The notes beneath the pieces were generated by a model. That model searched no databases. It saw only the letters and a list, made by a program, of their open reading frames with translations, and was not told the origin of the DNA. A stretch of DNA of 64,000 nucleotides from Paractinoplanes pyxinae (GTDB lineage: Bacteria > Actinomycetota > Actinomycetes > Mycobacteriales > Micromonosporaceae): contig NZ_JAPNTZ010000001.1 of assembly GCF_026626335.1 (NCBI RefSeq), positions 682,001 to 746,000 of the forward strand, read 5' to 3'. Position numbers and translations under genes: made by a program. Positions 8,119 through 16,075 of the stretch are shown here, piece after piece. The number at the start of each line of letters is the position of its first letter. Position 1 is the stretch's first letter.

Positions 8119-8757
8119 ATGCACGAAGCTGCGCGCTATTGGCAGACCGCGGGCGCGGTCAAGACCTTCACGCACCCCTTGGACTCCACGTGGCTGACGA
8201 CGATCAGCCGCACCGCACGCATCCTCGACTACGGCTGCGGCTATGGCCGGACTGTGGCCGAGCTCAGCGACCTCGGCTTCGCCTCCGTCCGCGGCATCGA
8301 CATCTCGCCGGCTCTGATCGATCGTGGCCGTCGTGCCCGCCCGGATCTGAACCTGGCAGTCATCGATTCGCCGCCCACTTGGGCTGGGCCGGCGGCCGCC
8401 TTCGACGTCGTCATCCTGCTGGCCGTTCTTACGTGCATCCCGGACGACAACGCACAGCAAACGCTCATTACCGAACTGAGCAGCCTCCTGGCGCCGGGCG
8501 GTCTCATCTATGTCAGCGATCTGCTGTTGCAGCCGGATGATCGGAATGTCCGGCGCTACACCGCTCACGCCAGAGCACATGGCGGCCCGTACGGAGTGTT
8601 CGCGACCGACGACGGCGCAATCTGCCGTCACCACACCGCCGACCACTTGCGCCGCCTGTTCGCCGGTTTCAATGTGCTCAACGAGCGGCGTGTCGACGTG
8701 GCGACCATGAACGGACAACCAGCTTCGGCCCTGCAGTTGTTCGTCCAGAAGGCGTAG
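8119..8757 (+). CDS. Class I SAM-dependent methyltransferase
   Basis: A 212-residue Rossmann-fold methyltransferase. Motif I is ARILDYGCGYGRTVAEL (about residues 34-50), motif II the acidic GIDISPALIDRG, and motif IV FDVVILLAVLTCIPDD, followed by LLAPGGLIYVSDLLL (post-motif). The C-terminal part is rich in His and may shape the acceptor site. The substrate is unknown; the overall pattern resembles the Methyltransf_25/TehB-like group. It stands alone, and directly downstream is a relic of a different methyltransferase-like gene. Confidence 0.85.
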   Translation: MHEAARYWQTAGAVKTFTHPLDSTWLTTISRTARILDYGCGYGRTVAELSDLGFASVRGIDISPALIDRGRRARPDLNLAVIDSPPTWAGPAAAFDVVILLAVLTCIPDDNAQQTLITELSSLLAPGGLIYVSDLLLQPDDRNVRRYTAHARAHGGPYGVFATDDGAICRHHTADHLRRLFAGFNVLNERRVDVATMNGQPASALQLFVQKA

Positions 8758-8773
8758 GTGGTCTGGCCGCCGT

Positions 8774-8863
8774 GAGCGGCCGCTCGATGTCGGGTGCGGC
8801 TGGAACAGCCTGGCCCTTCACGCCGCTCGCGAGTACGGCGTACACGTTGTCGGCACTGCCGGC
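8774..8863 (+). pseudogene. Relic of a cyclopropane-fatty-acid-synthase-like methyltransferase
   Basis: Thirty codons read ERPLDVGCGWNSLALHAARE then YGVHVVG, the motif I region of CFA synthase/mycolic acid methyltransferases (family pattern LDIGCGWG.LALYAAREYGV.V.G). There is no start, and after this point no frame continues the family; the next ~220 bp hold no recognisable gene. I read it as a decayed fragment. The Gly after GCGW is replaced by Asn. Confidence 0.45.
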
Positions 8864-9083
8864 GCCGCGATGCCTTGCCTTCCGGCCATCCGCATGGCGC
8901 CGCCTGCCTCGAAGCATGGACGCTCACACTCTCGCCGGCAATTCCTGACAGGCGTTTCGCCACCTCGACCACGCCGTTTCCGTTCCGCCCCGCACGGCGG
9001 CCTGATCGAGGCGGTCGCGGTGGGCGGTCACGGCCGGCTGCGCCTGGCCACCTTCAGTCAGCTGTACGGCCGATCGGGGCGCC
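8864..9083. other. Intergenic stretch without a recognisable gene
   Basis: Short open frames occur on both strands but none has a convincing start, ribosome binding site or family pattern. It may contain further decayed remains of the methyltransferase fragment to its left. Confidence 0.4.
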
Positions 9084-9803
9084 TCAGGCCGCACGTGGCG
9101 GAAGAGGGTTGAGGGTGTCGCTGGCGCCGTCGATGCGGTCGTTGGGGCTTGCCCGCCATGTCTCCAGCGAGCCCTCGCCGAGGACGGCCTCGACGCAGGC
9201 GTCGCTCCCGCCGATGTACGTGCTGTTGAGGTCGATGTCGGTGGCGACGCACCATGCCCGGTCCTTCGGCCACCACAAATTGGCGCTCTGGTCGAAAATG
9301 AGCGAGGCGTCGGCCAAGCGACCGCTCAACAGCAGCATCCGGCGGTCGCCCGGCATCGTGAGGGTGGCGGTGCCTTCCGTAGGCAGGTCCAGATCCGTGA
9401 AGCCGTCCCACACGCCGTAGAAGCAGGCGTCGGCGGTCGTGGTGAACCGCTCGAGCACCTTCACCAGATGCCGCGCTTGAATGCGGGGGAGTGATCCCAC
9501 CACGGGCGGCTCGTTCCGCAACCCTGGTTGTGCAACGTTGTTGTACAACTCCCACGATCCAGTGAGCGCTACCCATTGCATGCCCGCGTGAGCACGACGG
9601 CCGTTCGCCGCCGCGACTTCCGCCCATCTCACCTCGCCGCCGTCGAGATGGGCGGGGTGAAAAACGCGCGCATAGGAGGGGAAGGCGTCCGGCAACAAGC
9701 CGCCGACGGTCAGGAACTCACGCGCGCCCACGGCCACCCATTCGACCTCATCGGTCGCGCTTTTCAGCACTGGTCGCAGACCGCCTGGACCCCCGTACGC
9801 CAT
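9084..9803 (-). CDS. Hypothetical protein
   Basis: A 239-residue soluble protein with no signal peptide and no family I recognise. It has an Asp/Trp-rich second half, including FYGVWDGFTDLD, LLLSGRLADASLIF, NLWWPKDRAWCVATDIDLNSTYIGG; the last piece resembles proteins in which a regulatory/immunity-like beta sheet binds a partner, but that is only an impression. An in-frame GTG at 9812 is an alternative start; neither has a clear ribosome binding site. It is followed on the same strand by no close neighbour and is separate from the HEAT gene upstream (about 125 bp). Confidence 0.65.
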   Translation of the reverse strand: MAYGGPGGLRPVLKSATDEVEWVAVGAREFLTVGGLLPDAFPSYARVFHPAHLDGGEVRWAEVAAANGRRAHAGMQWVALTGSWELYNNVAQPGLRNEPPVVGSLPRIQARHLVKVLERFTTTADACFYGVWDGFTDLDLPTEGTATLTMPGDRRMLLLSGRLADASLIFDQSANLWWPKDRAWCVATDIDLNSTYIGGSDACVEAVLGEGSLETWRASPNDRIDGASDTLNPLPPRAA

Positions 9804-9927
9804 GGCATTCACTGTGCCCGACGGACGAGGCGCCGGACGGCTGGACCGCCCTCTGAGCCGCCAATCAACGGCGTGATCGTCGATGTGGATGCACTATCCG
9901 GTTGTCTCCACAACGTCTCCGGGATGA

Positions 9928-10389
9928 TCAGTCTTCGCGGGCGGAGTGCAATATCGGGTCTATCGCCGTCAGCATGTCGCGCAGAACAGTGAGTCCGTTG
10001 CGGGACGAGGGATCGGCGTTGTCGATCAGTGCGTCACACGTCCGTACGGCAGCGTCTCGATGGCTCTCGTAGACCGAGAACTCGTTCTGCACAGCGGTGT
10101 ACAGCCAGTCGGCATGGTTGTCGTCCGCGCCGGCCAGGGCATGTGCCACCGCGGCCAAGCCGATCTCATCCGCTCGTCTCAACAAGGCGGCTGCGGTCGC
10201 CGCGGTAACGAAGGTGTCGTCCGGATCGAGCAGCAGGCGTAGCAGCGGCTGGGTCGTTTCGGGCCTCTCGGCCAGAACCGCCAACGCCTGACCGGCGTCC
10301 GCGCGATCCCGATAGTCCGAGCTTCCGGCCAGTCCGAGCAGGGCTGCGACCACGGCGCTCCGAGCATCGTTGTCCACAGCAACCATCAT
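9928..10389 (-). CDS. HEAT-repeat-like helical protein
   Basis: A 153-residue, all-helical, acidic protein. The pattern YRDRADAGQALAVLAERPETTQPLLRLLLDPDDTFVTAATAAALLRR is a pair of HEAT/armadillo repeats, and the remainder continues in helical pairs (AVAHALAG, AAVRTCDALI). Such small repeat proteins bind other proteins. GGGAG lies 6-8 nt before the ATG at 10389. The neighbouring SMI1/KNR4-type and unknown genes suggest a small accessory cluster of protein-binding domains, but no toxin is seen. Confidence 0.75.
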   Translation of the reverse strand: MMVAVDNDARSAVVAALLGLAGSSDYRDRADAGQALAVLAERPETTQPLLRLLLDPDDTFVTAATAAALLRRADEIGLAAVAHALAGADDNHADWLYTAVQNEFSVYESHRDAAVRTCDALIDNADPSSRNGLTVLRDMLTAIDPILHSARED

Positions 10390-10528
10390 CGGTGCTCCCG
10401 CCAGTCCATGACGCAGCGGTACGGCGTACCCGATCGGGAAAAGAAAGCCGCTCAGGCCCCGACGACCCCAAAAACAGCGTGACTGCCATGTCGTGCCGGC
10501 GGGGTCGCGGGGTGCTGTGCCTGTCCTC

Positions 10529-10534
10529 TATTTT
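10529..10534 (+). promoter_or_regulatory. -10 element TATTTT for a leaderless gene
   Basis: TATTTT ends 6 nt before the GTG at 10541, the spacing expected for a leaderless transcript. It decides between the two possible starts of the SMI1-like gene. Confidence 0.5.
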
Positions 10535-10540
10535 CTGCGG

Positions 10541-11044
10541 GTGACTGAGGACGAGGTCTTCGACGCCGTCATGGTCCGGGTGGCGATGGGCCGGATGACA
10601 GATTCGCCGGAGAGCAGGGTGCAGGCGCCCGCCTCGGCCGAGGCGCTGGACGAGGCCGAAAGGGTCATCGGTTATCCGTTTCCGCCGCTGATCCGGCGGC
10701 TGTACGGCGAGGTCGCGAACGGCGGCTTCGGGCCTTTCGGTGGTGTCGAAGGCGTTGGCGGCGGCCACGAGAGTGCGGGCGGGGCCGGCATGCTTGCGGA
10801 GTACGTGGAATGGCGGGACACCGAGATCCCGGACGACAGCGACTTCCCGGCCTGGATGCCCGGCGTCGTGTTCTTCTGCGACTTCGGGTGCGCGATGTGG
10901 GCGTTGCTCGACTGCCGCGTTCCCGGCGGGCGCATCATGTTCCTCGACCAGGGCGAGCTCCACGAACTCGACGTGACGCCCGCCCAGTGGTTCGAATTGT
11001 GGCTGGACGGCGAGCTCGACATGCACAAGCTCGCCGCCGCCTGA
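10541..11044 (+). CDS. SMI1/KNR4 (SUKH-type) family protein
   Basis: A 167-residue protein matching the SUKH fold: an N-terminal helix with PASAEALDEAERVIGYPFPPLIRRLYGEVANGGFGP, the hallmark of SMI1/KNR4 proteins, then a central sheet (MPGVVFFCDFGCAMWALLDC) and a C-terminal WFELWLDGEL segment. In bacteria, members often act as immunity proteins for contact-dependent or polymorphic toxins; no toxin gene is adjacent here, so the role is open. GTG at 10541 is preferred over the in-frame ATG at 10493 because of the TATTTT -10 element placed 6 nt upstream. Confidence 0.8.
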   Translation: MTEDEVFDAVMVRVAMGRMTDSPESRVQAPASAEALDEAERVIGYPFPPLIRRLYGEVANGGFGPFGGVEGVGGGHESAGGAGMLAEYVEWRDTEIPDDSDFPAWMPGVVFFCDFGCAMWALLDCRVPGGRIMFLDQGELHELDVTPAQWFELWLDGELDMHKLAAA

Positions 11045-11047
11045 GCC

Positions 11048-12184
11048 TCAGCGGAAGACGCGATCCGCGAACCGCTCGCCCATCGAGAGGTGGCTGGCCG
11101 CGTCCGGATGAAGTTGGTCGGGCAGCGGGCGCACGGCGAAGTCGGCTTCCCCGTACAGCTCACGCCCGTCCAGATAGGACAATTGAGGGTCGGACTTGGC
11201 GCGCTCGGCCACGATCCGGGCCAGCTCGTCGCGGATGACGTTCAGTGTCAGCTTGCCCGCGGCCCGTTCCGCCGGGTCGCCCGTGGCGATGAAGCTGAGC
11301 CTGCCCTCGGCCAGCGCGGCCATGTCGAAGGCGCCGGGGCCGGGCGTGTCCTCGTGGATCGGGCAGTAGATCGGCGACACGACCACCAGCGGGGTGCTGG
11401 GGTGGCCCTCGCGCAACGTGTCCAGGAAGCCGTGCACGGCCGGACCGAACGCCCGTACGCGCATCAGGTCGGCGTTGACGACGTTGATGCCCATCTTGAA
11501 GCTGATCAGATCGGCCGGCAGGTCGCGCATCGTGCGGGCGGTGAACGGGTCGAGCAGGGCGCTGCCACCGAACCCGAGGTTGGTCAGCTCGTAACCGCCG
11601 CGCGCGGCCGCGACGGCCGGCCATGTCGTGCTGGGGCTCGCCGCGTTGGAGCCGTGGCTGATCGAGCTGCCGTGATGAAGCCAGCGCGGGCGGCCGGAGG
11701 CGGGCGCGGGCTCGACCGGCTCGTCAGTGCGCAGCTCGACCAGTTCGGTCTTTTCCCGGTGGGGCAACCAGATCTCGACGGTTTTCAGCGTGGGGGACAG
11801 GCCGCTGAAGTGTGCCAAGCCGGGCTCGCCGGGGGCGGCTTCGACCGCTCCGGTGGCCAGGTCGATGGTGACGGTGGTGCCGCCGGTGACGCTCTGCTGA
11901 CCGGCCAGAACCCCGTCGGCGTACAGGTCGTAGACGCCTTCGGGCTGGGGCGGGGCGCCCAGCTGTACGAGTTTGGTCGGCGCCGTGACGAGGTCGATGA
12001 CCGTGGACTTCGTGCGGAAGACAACCCGTACGCCGGAAGGTTGTGCCTCGACCGTCGTCAGCTGCGGATCGTTGCCCTGGGCGCGGGCCCACGCGGGAAG
12101 CCGGTGCGGCAGCAGGCCTTGGGCGGTCTGTTCGAGCTCGACGGCGCCGCGGATCAGGTCGACGGTGACGGGCGTGGTGATCAT
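11048..12184 (-). CDS. SGNH/GDSL-type hydrolase with N-terminal beta domain
   Basis: A 378-residue enzyme. The first ~160 residues are beta-rich (AQPSGVRVVFRTKSTVIDLVT), like the jelly-roll module preceding GxSxxxG lipases; the SGNH domain begins with HHGSSISHGSNA (catalytic Ser), followed by NLGFGGSALLDP (Gly block), FKMGINVVNAD (Asn block) and the C-terminal DQLHPDAASH carrying the catalytic Asp and His. It probably deacetylates or de-esterifies a sugar-like substrate. ATG at 12184 overlaps the stop of the upstream TetR gene by 4 bp, so the two form an operon and the regulator probably responds to its substrate. Confidence 0.85.
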   Translation of the reverse strand: MITTPVTVDLIRGAVELEQTAQGLLPHRLPAWARAQGNDPQLTTVEAQPSGVRVVFRTKSTVIDLVTAPTKLVQLGAPPQPEGVYDLYADGVLAGQQSVTGGTTVTIDLATGAVEAAPGEPGLAHFSGLSPTLKTVEIWLPHREKTELVELRTDEPVEPAPASGRPRWLHHGSSISHGSNAASPSTTWPAVAAARGGYELTNLGFGGSALLDPFTARTMRDLPADLISFKMGINVVNADLMRVRAFGPAVHGFLDTLREGHPSTPLVVVSPIYCPIHEDTPGPGAFDMAALAEGRLSFIATGDPAERAAGKLTLNVIRDELARIVAERAKSDPQLSYLDGRELYGEADFAVRPLPDQLHPDAASHLSMGERFADRVFR

Positions 12185-12759
12185 GGTTGTCCTTCGTGGG
12201 GCCAGTGGCGGAGCAGGGCGTCGAGCGCGTCGAGGATGCGCCCCCACGACTTCTCCGGCCCGGGTTCGCTGTGGTCGAAGCTGCCGCCGAGCTCCTGGGT
12301 GATGTAGCCGTGGAAGGCGCCGCCGAGGAGCCGGATCGCGTGCGTCTGGTCGGGCTCGGTGAGGTCGTAGCCGCGCAGGATCGCCCGGATCATGGCCGAG
12401 TGCCGCGGTCCGGCACTGGCCAGGGCGGTTTCGTGGTCGAGGCGCATCTGCGCGGCGGCGTACCGGCCGGGATGCTCGCGGGCATAGTCGCGGTACGTGT
12501 CGCCGAGCGCTATCAGGGCGTCTTTGCCGGCCCGTCCGGCCAGCGCGGCGGCGCCCCGGTCGGCCATCTCCTCAAGCGCCAGCAGGGCGATCCGGACGCG
12601 CAGATCCTCGGCGTTGCGGACGTGTGAATAGAGGCTTGCCACCTGTACGCCGAAGTGCCGCGCCACGACAGACGGTGTCACCTGGTCGAACCCCAGCTCG
12701 TCAGCCAGCTCTGCGCCCGCCCGAGTCACCCGGTCCGCCGTCAATCCAGCTCTTGGCAT
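12181..12759 (-). CDS. TetR-family regulator (WHG-type C-terminal domain)
   Basis: A 192-residue regulator. The N-terminal helix-turn-helix reads AGAELADELGFDQVTPSVVARHFGVQVASLYSHV, and the C-terminal part carries HPGRYAAAQMR and LLGGAFHGYITQELGG, the pattern of the TetR_C_33/WHG ligand domain. AAGGAG lies ahead of the ATG. Two near-identical inverted repeats sit just upstream, which points to autoregulation of this TetR/SGNH operon. The inducer is unknown. Confidence 0.9.
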   Translation of the reverse strand: MPRAGLTADRVTRAGAELADELGFDQVTPSVVARHFGVQVASLYSHVRNAEDLRVRIALLALEEMADRGAAALAGRAGKDALIALGDTYRDYAREHPGRYAAAQMRLDHETALASAGPRHSAMIRAILRGYDLTEPDQTHAIRLLGGAFHGYITQELGGSFDHSEPGPEKSWGRILDALDALLRHWPHEGQP

Positions 12760-12770
12760 GTGCGCTCCTT

Positions 12771-12806
12771 CCTAACACCATTATGCAAACACCTAATAGC
12801 ATTAGG
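12771..12806. promoter_or_regulatory. Twin TetR operator
   Basis: CCTAATAGCATTAGG (12792-12806) is a perfect inverted repeat with a 3-nt centre. CCTAACACCATTATG (12771-12785) is an imperfect copy. The copies start 21 bp apart, two DNA turns, so dimers would bind on the same face. The array lies 12-47 bp before the TetR start. Confidence 0.65.
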
Positions 12807-13015
12807 CAACTGCTCGGCTGTTGCACCCGCTCACCCGCCGTCTGCTCATCTCGGCGTGCTGGTGCTGTTTGGCGCCATCGCTCGGCGGCAGCGCGACGAG
12901 GCCTGCACGGCCACCGGTCAGAGTCATCGGTGACGGGTCAGAGGCCGCCCGACGGACCACAGGCGGAGTCGGCCGAGGCGTACCGCGATGTCGAGGGGCC
13001 CCTTCGGGTTGCGGC

Positions 13016-13597
13016 TCAGTTTTGGTCGCGTCTGCGGCTCGCGTCGTGAGAAGCAAGACCTTCGAGTACGACGTCAAGGTAGCGCCGGGTCAAGGTCGGG
13101 CGCTCAGTCGGCCGGGCGTGCACGGTAGCCGCGAACACCACGCCGCACATCAGGCGGATCACGTCGACGTGTTCGACGCCGGGACGGATCCGGCCGGCCG
13201 CGCGAACCCAGGCGAGCAGTTCGGCGGTCAGCGCGTTCAGCCGGTCGACGAGTTCCGTGGTCTCAGGCAGTTCGTGCGTGGCGGCGGCGTATACGGGCTG
13301 GATGGCCGGGTCGGCCAGTTGCGCGTCGATGCCGGCGGCCAGGAAGCCGGCGAAGGCGGCCCACTCGTCTTCCTCTCGCAGAGCTGTTTCAGCCTTGGCC
13401 ACAAGCTTTTCCAAGCCTGGCCGGGCAAGCACCTCGAGCAGCGTCTCGGGGGTGGGGAAGTGGCGGTAGACGGTGGCCACGCCGATCGACGCCTCACGGG
13501 CGACCTCGTTGAGCCGGAGCGGACGGTCCTCGTCGAGAAACGCGCGGCCGGTGTCGACGATGTGCTGCCAATTGCGGGCAGCGTCTCTGCGAGTCAC
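13016..13597 (-). CDS. TetR-family regulator
   Basis: A 193-residue regulator with the HTH RPLRLNEVAREASIGVATVYRHFPTPETLLEVL, very close to the standard TetR recognition helix (VGVATVYRHF), followed by a helical ligand domain ending in a Cys-containing helix (VIRLMCGVVFAA). The GTG at 13597 is chosen because the family normally begins TRRDAARN and because TATCCT ends 8 nt upstream; the ATG at 13624 lies inside an operator. It is divergent from an esterase gene and two identical operators lie between them, so it probably represses both. Confidence 0.88.
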   Translation of the reverse strand: MTRRDAARNWQHIVDTGRAFLDEDRPLRLNEVAREASIGVATVYRHFPTPETLLEVLARPGLEKLVAKAETALREEDEWAAFAGFLAAGIDAQLADPAIQPVYAAATHELPETTELVDRLNALTAELLAWVRAAGRIRPGVEHVDVIRLMCGVVFAATVHARPTERPTLTRRYLDVVLEGLASHDASRRRDQN

Positions 13598-13604
13598 GGT
13601 GACC

Positions 13605-13610
13605 AGGATA
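13605..13610 (-). promoter_or_regulatory. -10 element TATCCT for the leaderless TetR gene
   Basis: Read on the - strand, TATCCT is followed by 7 nt and the GTG at 13597. The upstream operator copy (13613-13627) covers the spacer between -35 and -10. Confidence 0.45.
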
Positions 13611-13612
13611 AC

Positions 13613-13664
13613 CGGATAACCCATCCGGATGCTGCTACGGTGAGTGAAACGGATAAGTCATCCG
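13613..13664. promoter_or_regulatory. Paired TetR operators in a divergent promoter
   Basis: Two 15-bp inverted repeats with arms CGGAT and ATCCG around 5 nt: 13613-13627 (centre AACCC) and 13650-13664 (centre AAGTC). Each covers one of the divergent promoters, one for the TetR gene and one for the esterase. Sites seen; binding inferred. Confidence 0.7.
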
Positions 13665-13688
13665 CTTGGCGCGCTGGGGAGAAGTGAC

Positions 13689-14486
13689 GTGGAGATCGAC
13701 GCAGCGGGCCGGACCCGCACCTACACCTTGATCGAGCCGAGCGGCGGCCACGATCGCCTGTTGCTGGTCTTTCACGGCTCGACGCAGAACGCGGCCAAGT
13801 TCCGCGCCTTCACCGGCGGGGCGTTCGACGCGATCCCGGGGACTGCGGTGGCCTACCTCGACGGCTACCGCGGCAATTGGAATGACGCGCGCATCGGCAG
13901 CCGCTTCCCGGCCCGGCTGGCCGGCGTCGACGACGTGGCGTTCGCCGAGGCGGTGGTCAAGAAGCACGCGGACGGCCGTGACGTCTATGCGGCCGGCTAC
14001 TCCAACGGCGGCGGGATGGTTGTCCGCCTGCTGCACGAGCGCCCCGACCTGATGGCCGGCGCCACGGTCATCGCGGCTCAGCAGCCCGCGCCCTCGAACT
14101 TCCTGGTGCCGGGCCTACCCGTCGTGCCCAAACCGGTGTTGATCGTCCACGGCACGAAGGACCGGATCGTCCCGTACGCCGGCGGCGAGATGGCGCCCTG
14201 GGCCCGCTTCGCCTTCAAGGTCGGCGGCGAGATGCTTTCCGCCCCCGAAACCGCCGCCTTCTTCGCAGCTCGCAACGGCATCACCACGCCACCGACAACC
14301 ACCGACGTCTCCGCCGAGATCACCCGAACCGACCACCACCAGCACGGCCACGCCCCCGTCCGCCTCTTCACCGTCCACGGCGGCGGCCACACGGTCCCCG
14401 GCCCTCACCCGGCACCCCGGCTGGTCGGCCACACCAGCCAAGAACTACACACCACCACAGCAATGGCCGACTTCCTCTGGCCGTAA
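13689..14486 (+). CDS. PHB-depolymerase/feruloyl-esterase-type alpha/beta hydrolase
   Basis: A 265-residue serine hydrolase of the LpqC/polyhydroxybutyrate-depolymerase esterase family. LLLVFHGSTQNA is the oxyanion loop, AAGYSNGGGMVVRL holds the nucleophile (GYSNG), LIVHGTKDRIVPYAGG the acidic residue and GGGHTVPG the catalytic His. No signal peptide is visible, so it is probably intracellular or exported by another route. The GTG at 13689 is preferred over the one at 13644 because GGGGAGAAG precedes it by 3-4 nt to the standard window and the other overlaps an operator. It is divergent from its likely TetR repressor. Confidence 0.82.
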   Translation: MEIDAAGRTRTYTLIEPSGGHDRLLLVFHGSTQNAAKFRAFTGGAFDAIPGTAVAYLDGYRGNWNDARIGSRFPARLAGVDDVAFAEAVVKKHADGRDVYAAGYSNGGGMVVRLLHERPDLMAGATVIAAQQPAPSNFLVPGLPVVPKPVLIVHGTKDRIVPYAGGEMAPWARFAFKVGGEMLSAPETAAFFAARNGITTPPTTTDVSAEITRTDHHQHGHAPVRLFTVHGGGHTVPGPHPAPRLVGHTSQELHTTTAMADFLWP

Positions 14487-14498
14487 TCAGAGGGCCCG

Positions 14499-15974
14499 TC
14501 AGGGGCGGGGCGTGGCCAGGCCGGCCGGGATGTCGGCGCCGGCGGCGCCCAGGACGGCTTCCTCCTCGGCCTCCAGCGTGGAGATGCGAGCGGGGCGCCG
14601 GCGGGGCAGAGCCAGGCCCACCAGCAGGGCCGCGGCGGCGGCCAGGACGGTCCCAGTGACGAAGATGGCGACGATCTGGCCCTCGTGGGGCAGCGGCGTG
14701 CCGGGCACCAGGTTGCGCGTGATCATGGTGACCACGAAGGCCGTGCCCAGGGACATGCCGACCGAGCGGGCGATCGAGTTGACGCTGTTGGCGATCCCGG
14801 TCTCGGCCGGCGGCACGTTTTCGATGAGCAGGGCCGGCAGAGCCGCGTACCCGAAGGTCACACCCGTATTGACCAGCAGCGCGCCGACGATGACTTCCCA
14901 CGTGGCGCTGTGCAGCGCCGCCAGCATCGCGAAGCCCAGGCCGGACACCACGGCGGCGGTGACCAGCGTGGCCTTGGCGCCGAAGCGGGAGACCAGGCGG
15001 CCGCCCAGCGGGGCGGTGACGATGCCGCTCGCGTTACCCGGCAGCAGATAGACCAGGCTCGCCGCCAGCACCGTCGAGCCGAAGCCGTAGCCGGCCACCG
15101 ACGGCGGCGTCTGCACCAGGCTCGACACCGCCAGGAAGACCGCGAACATCGAGAACCCCAGGAACAGCCCGGCCAGGTTGGCCACCACGATCGGGCGGTG
15201 GGTCAACATCCGGGTGCTGACCAGGGGCTGGCTGATCCGCCGTTCGACCAGCACGAATACCGTCAGCACGAGCACCGCCGCCACCAGCAGGCCGATCACC
15301 CGAGGCGAGCCCCAGCCCCAGCCGTTGCCCTCCTCGAGCGGCAGCAGAAGCAGCACCAGGCCGAGCCCGAGCAGGCCGGCGCCGATCAGGTCGAGTCGCC
15401 CGGTGGCCGCGGCGGCCCGGCGGGGAAGCGCCGCCACTCCGGCCAGCCCGACCGCGCTCAGTGCGCTGGCCAGCCAGAACAGCTGGTGGTAGTCGCCGCC
15501 GTCCTGCATCAGCAGGCCGGTGACGGTCAGCCCGGCGCCCGCGCCGACCGCGAGCATGCCACTGACCAGGGCCATCGCGCCGGTCAGGCGGGCCGGCGGC
15601 AGTTCCTCGCGCAGCACGCCGATGGCCAGCGGGAACAGGCCGAAGCTGGCCGCTTGGGCCACCCGGCCCACCAGCAGCAGCGACAGGTCGGTGGTGGTGG
15701 CCGCCAGCACCGAGCCGGCCAGCACCACGACCATGATGCCGATCATGACGGGGCGCCGGCCGTGCAGGTCGCCGAGCCGGCCCAGCACGGGGGTGAGCAC
15801 GGCGGCGGCGAGCAGGTTGGCGGTGACGACCCAGCTGGCCGACGTGGCCGAGACGCCCAGGTCGGCGCGGATGTTCGCGATGACCGGCACGACCAGGGTC
15901 TGCAGGGCGGAGACCAGGAGGACGACGTAGCACGCGACCGGCAGCACGAGCCGGGACGGTGAGTTGGACGGCAT
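14499..15974 (-). CDS. DHA2-type MFS multidrug exporter (14 TM)
   Basis: A 491-residue transporter with about 14 hydrophobic helices, the size and layout of drug:H+ antiporter family 2 (EmrB/QacA-like). The loop 2-3 motif LGRLGDLHGRRPVMIG is motif A of the MFS, and the motif C-like GMLAVGAGAGLTVTGLLM appears in helix 5. The ATG at 15974 gives the right first helix; an upstream in-frame ATG at 16013 would add an odd 13-residue extension. It is divergent from a TetR gene with an inverted repeat in between, a standard exporter/repressor pair. Substrates are unknown. Confidence 0.88.
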   Translation of the reverse strand: MPSNSPSRLVLPVACYVVLLVSALQTLVVPVIANIRADLGVSATSASWVVTANLLAAAVLTPVLGRLGDLHGRRPVMIGIMVVVLAGSVLAATTTDLSLLLVGRVAQAASFGLFPLAIGVLREELPPARLTGAMALVSGMLAVGAGAGLTVTGLLMQDGGDYHQLFWLASALSAVGLAGVAALPRRAAAATGRLDLIGAGLLGLGLVLLLLPLEEGNGWGWGSPRVIGLLVAAVLVLTVFVLVERRISQPLVSTRMLTHRPIVVANLAGLFLGFSMFAVFLAVSSLVQTPPSVAGYGFGSTVLAASLVYLLPGNASGIVTAPLGGRLVSRFGAKATLVTAAVVSGLGFAMLAALHSATWEVIVGALLVNTGVTFGYAALPALLIENVPPAETGIANSVNSIARSVGMSLGTAFVVTMITRNLVPGTPLPHEGQIVAIFVTGTVLAAAAALLVGLALPRRRPARISTLEAEEEAVLGAAGADIPAGLATPRP

Positions 15975-16037
15975 GAGCCGAACGCTAGACGCGCAGCCGA
16001 CGATTCTCAACACCGTGTCGAAAAAGCGAGATGTGAT

Positions 16038-16053
16038 GTCGATTTCACTCGAC
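16038..16053. promoter_or_regulatory. Inverted repeat in the MFS/TetR divergent promoter
   Basis: GTCGA, 6 nt, TCGAC. It overlaps the expected -35/spacer of the leaderless TetR promoter and lies about 65 bp before the MFS start, a good place for repression of both. Confidence 0.5.
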
Positions 16054-16063
16054 GGCGGGGTTG

Positions 16064-16069
16064 TACGAT
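16064..16069 (+). promoter_or_regulatory. -10 element TACGAT for the leaderless TetR gene
   Basis: TACGAT ends 6 nt before the GTG at 16076 and no Shine-Dalgarno sequence is present, which supports this start. Confidence 0.5.
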
Positions 16070-16075
16070 CGGCGT

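Noticed and set aside
12807..13015. Small genes between the two TetR genes on either strand
   Set aside because: Frames such as 12802-13077 (-) have no ribosome binding site and low-complexity composition.
14685..15962. Open + frame of 425 codons antisense to the MFS exporter
   Set aside because: Gln/Arg/His-rich shadow of the transporter helices.
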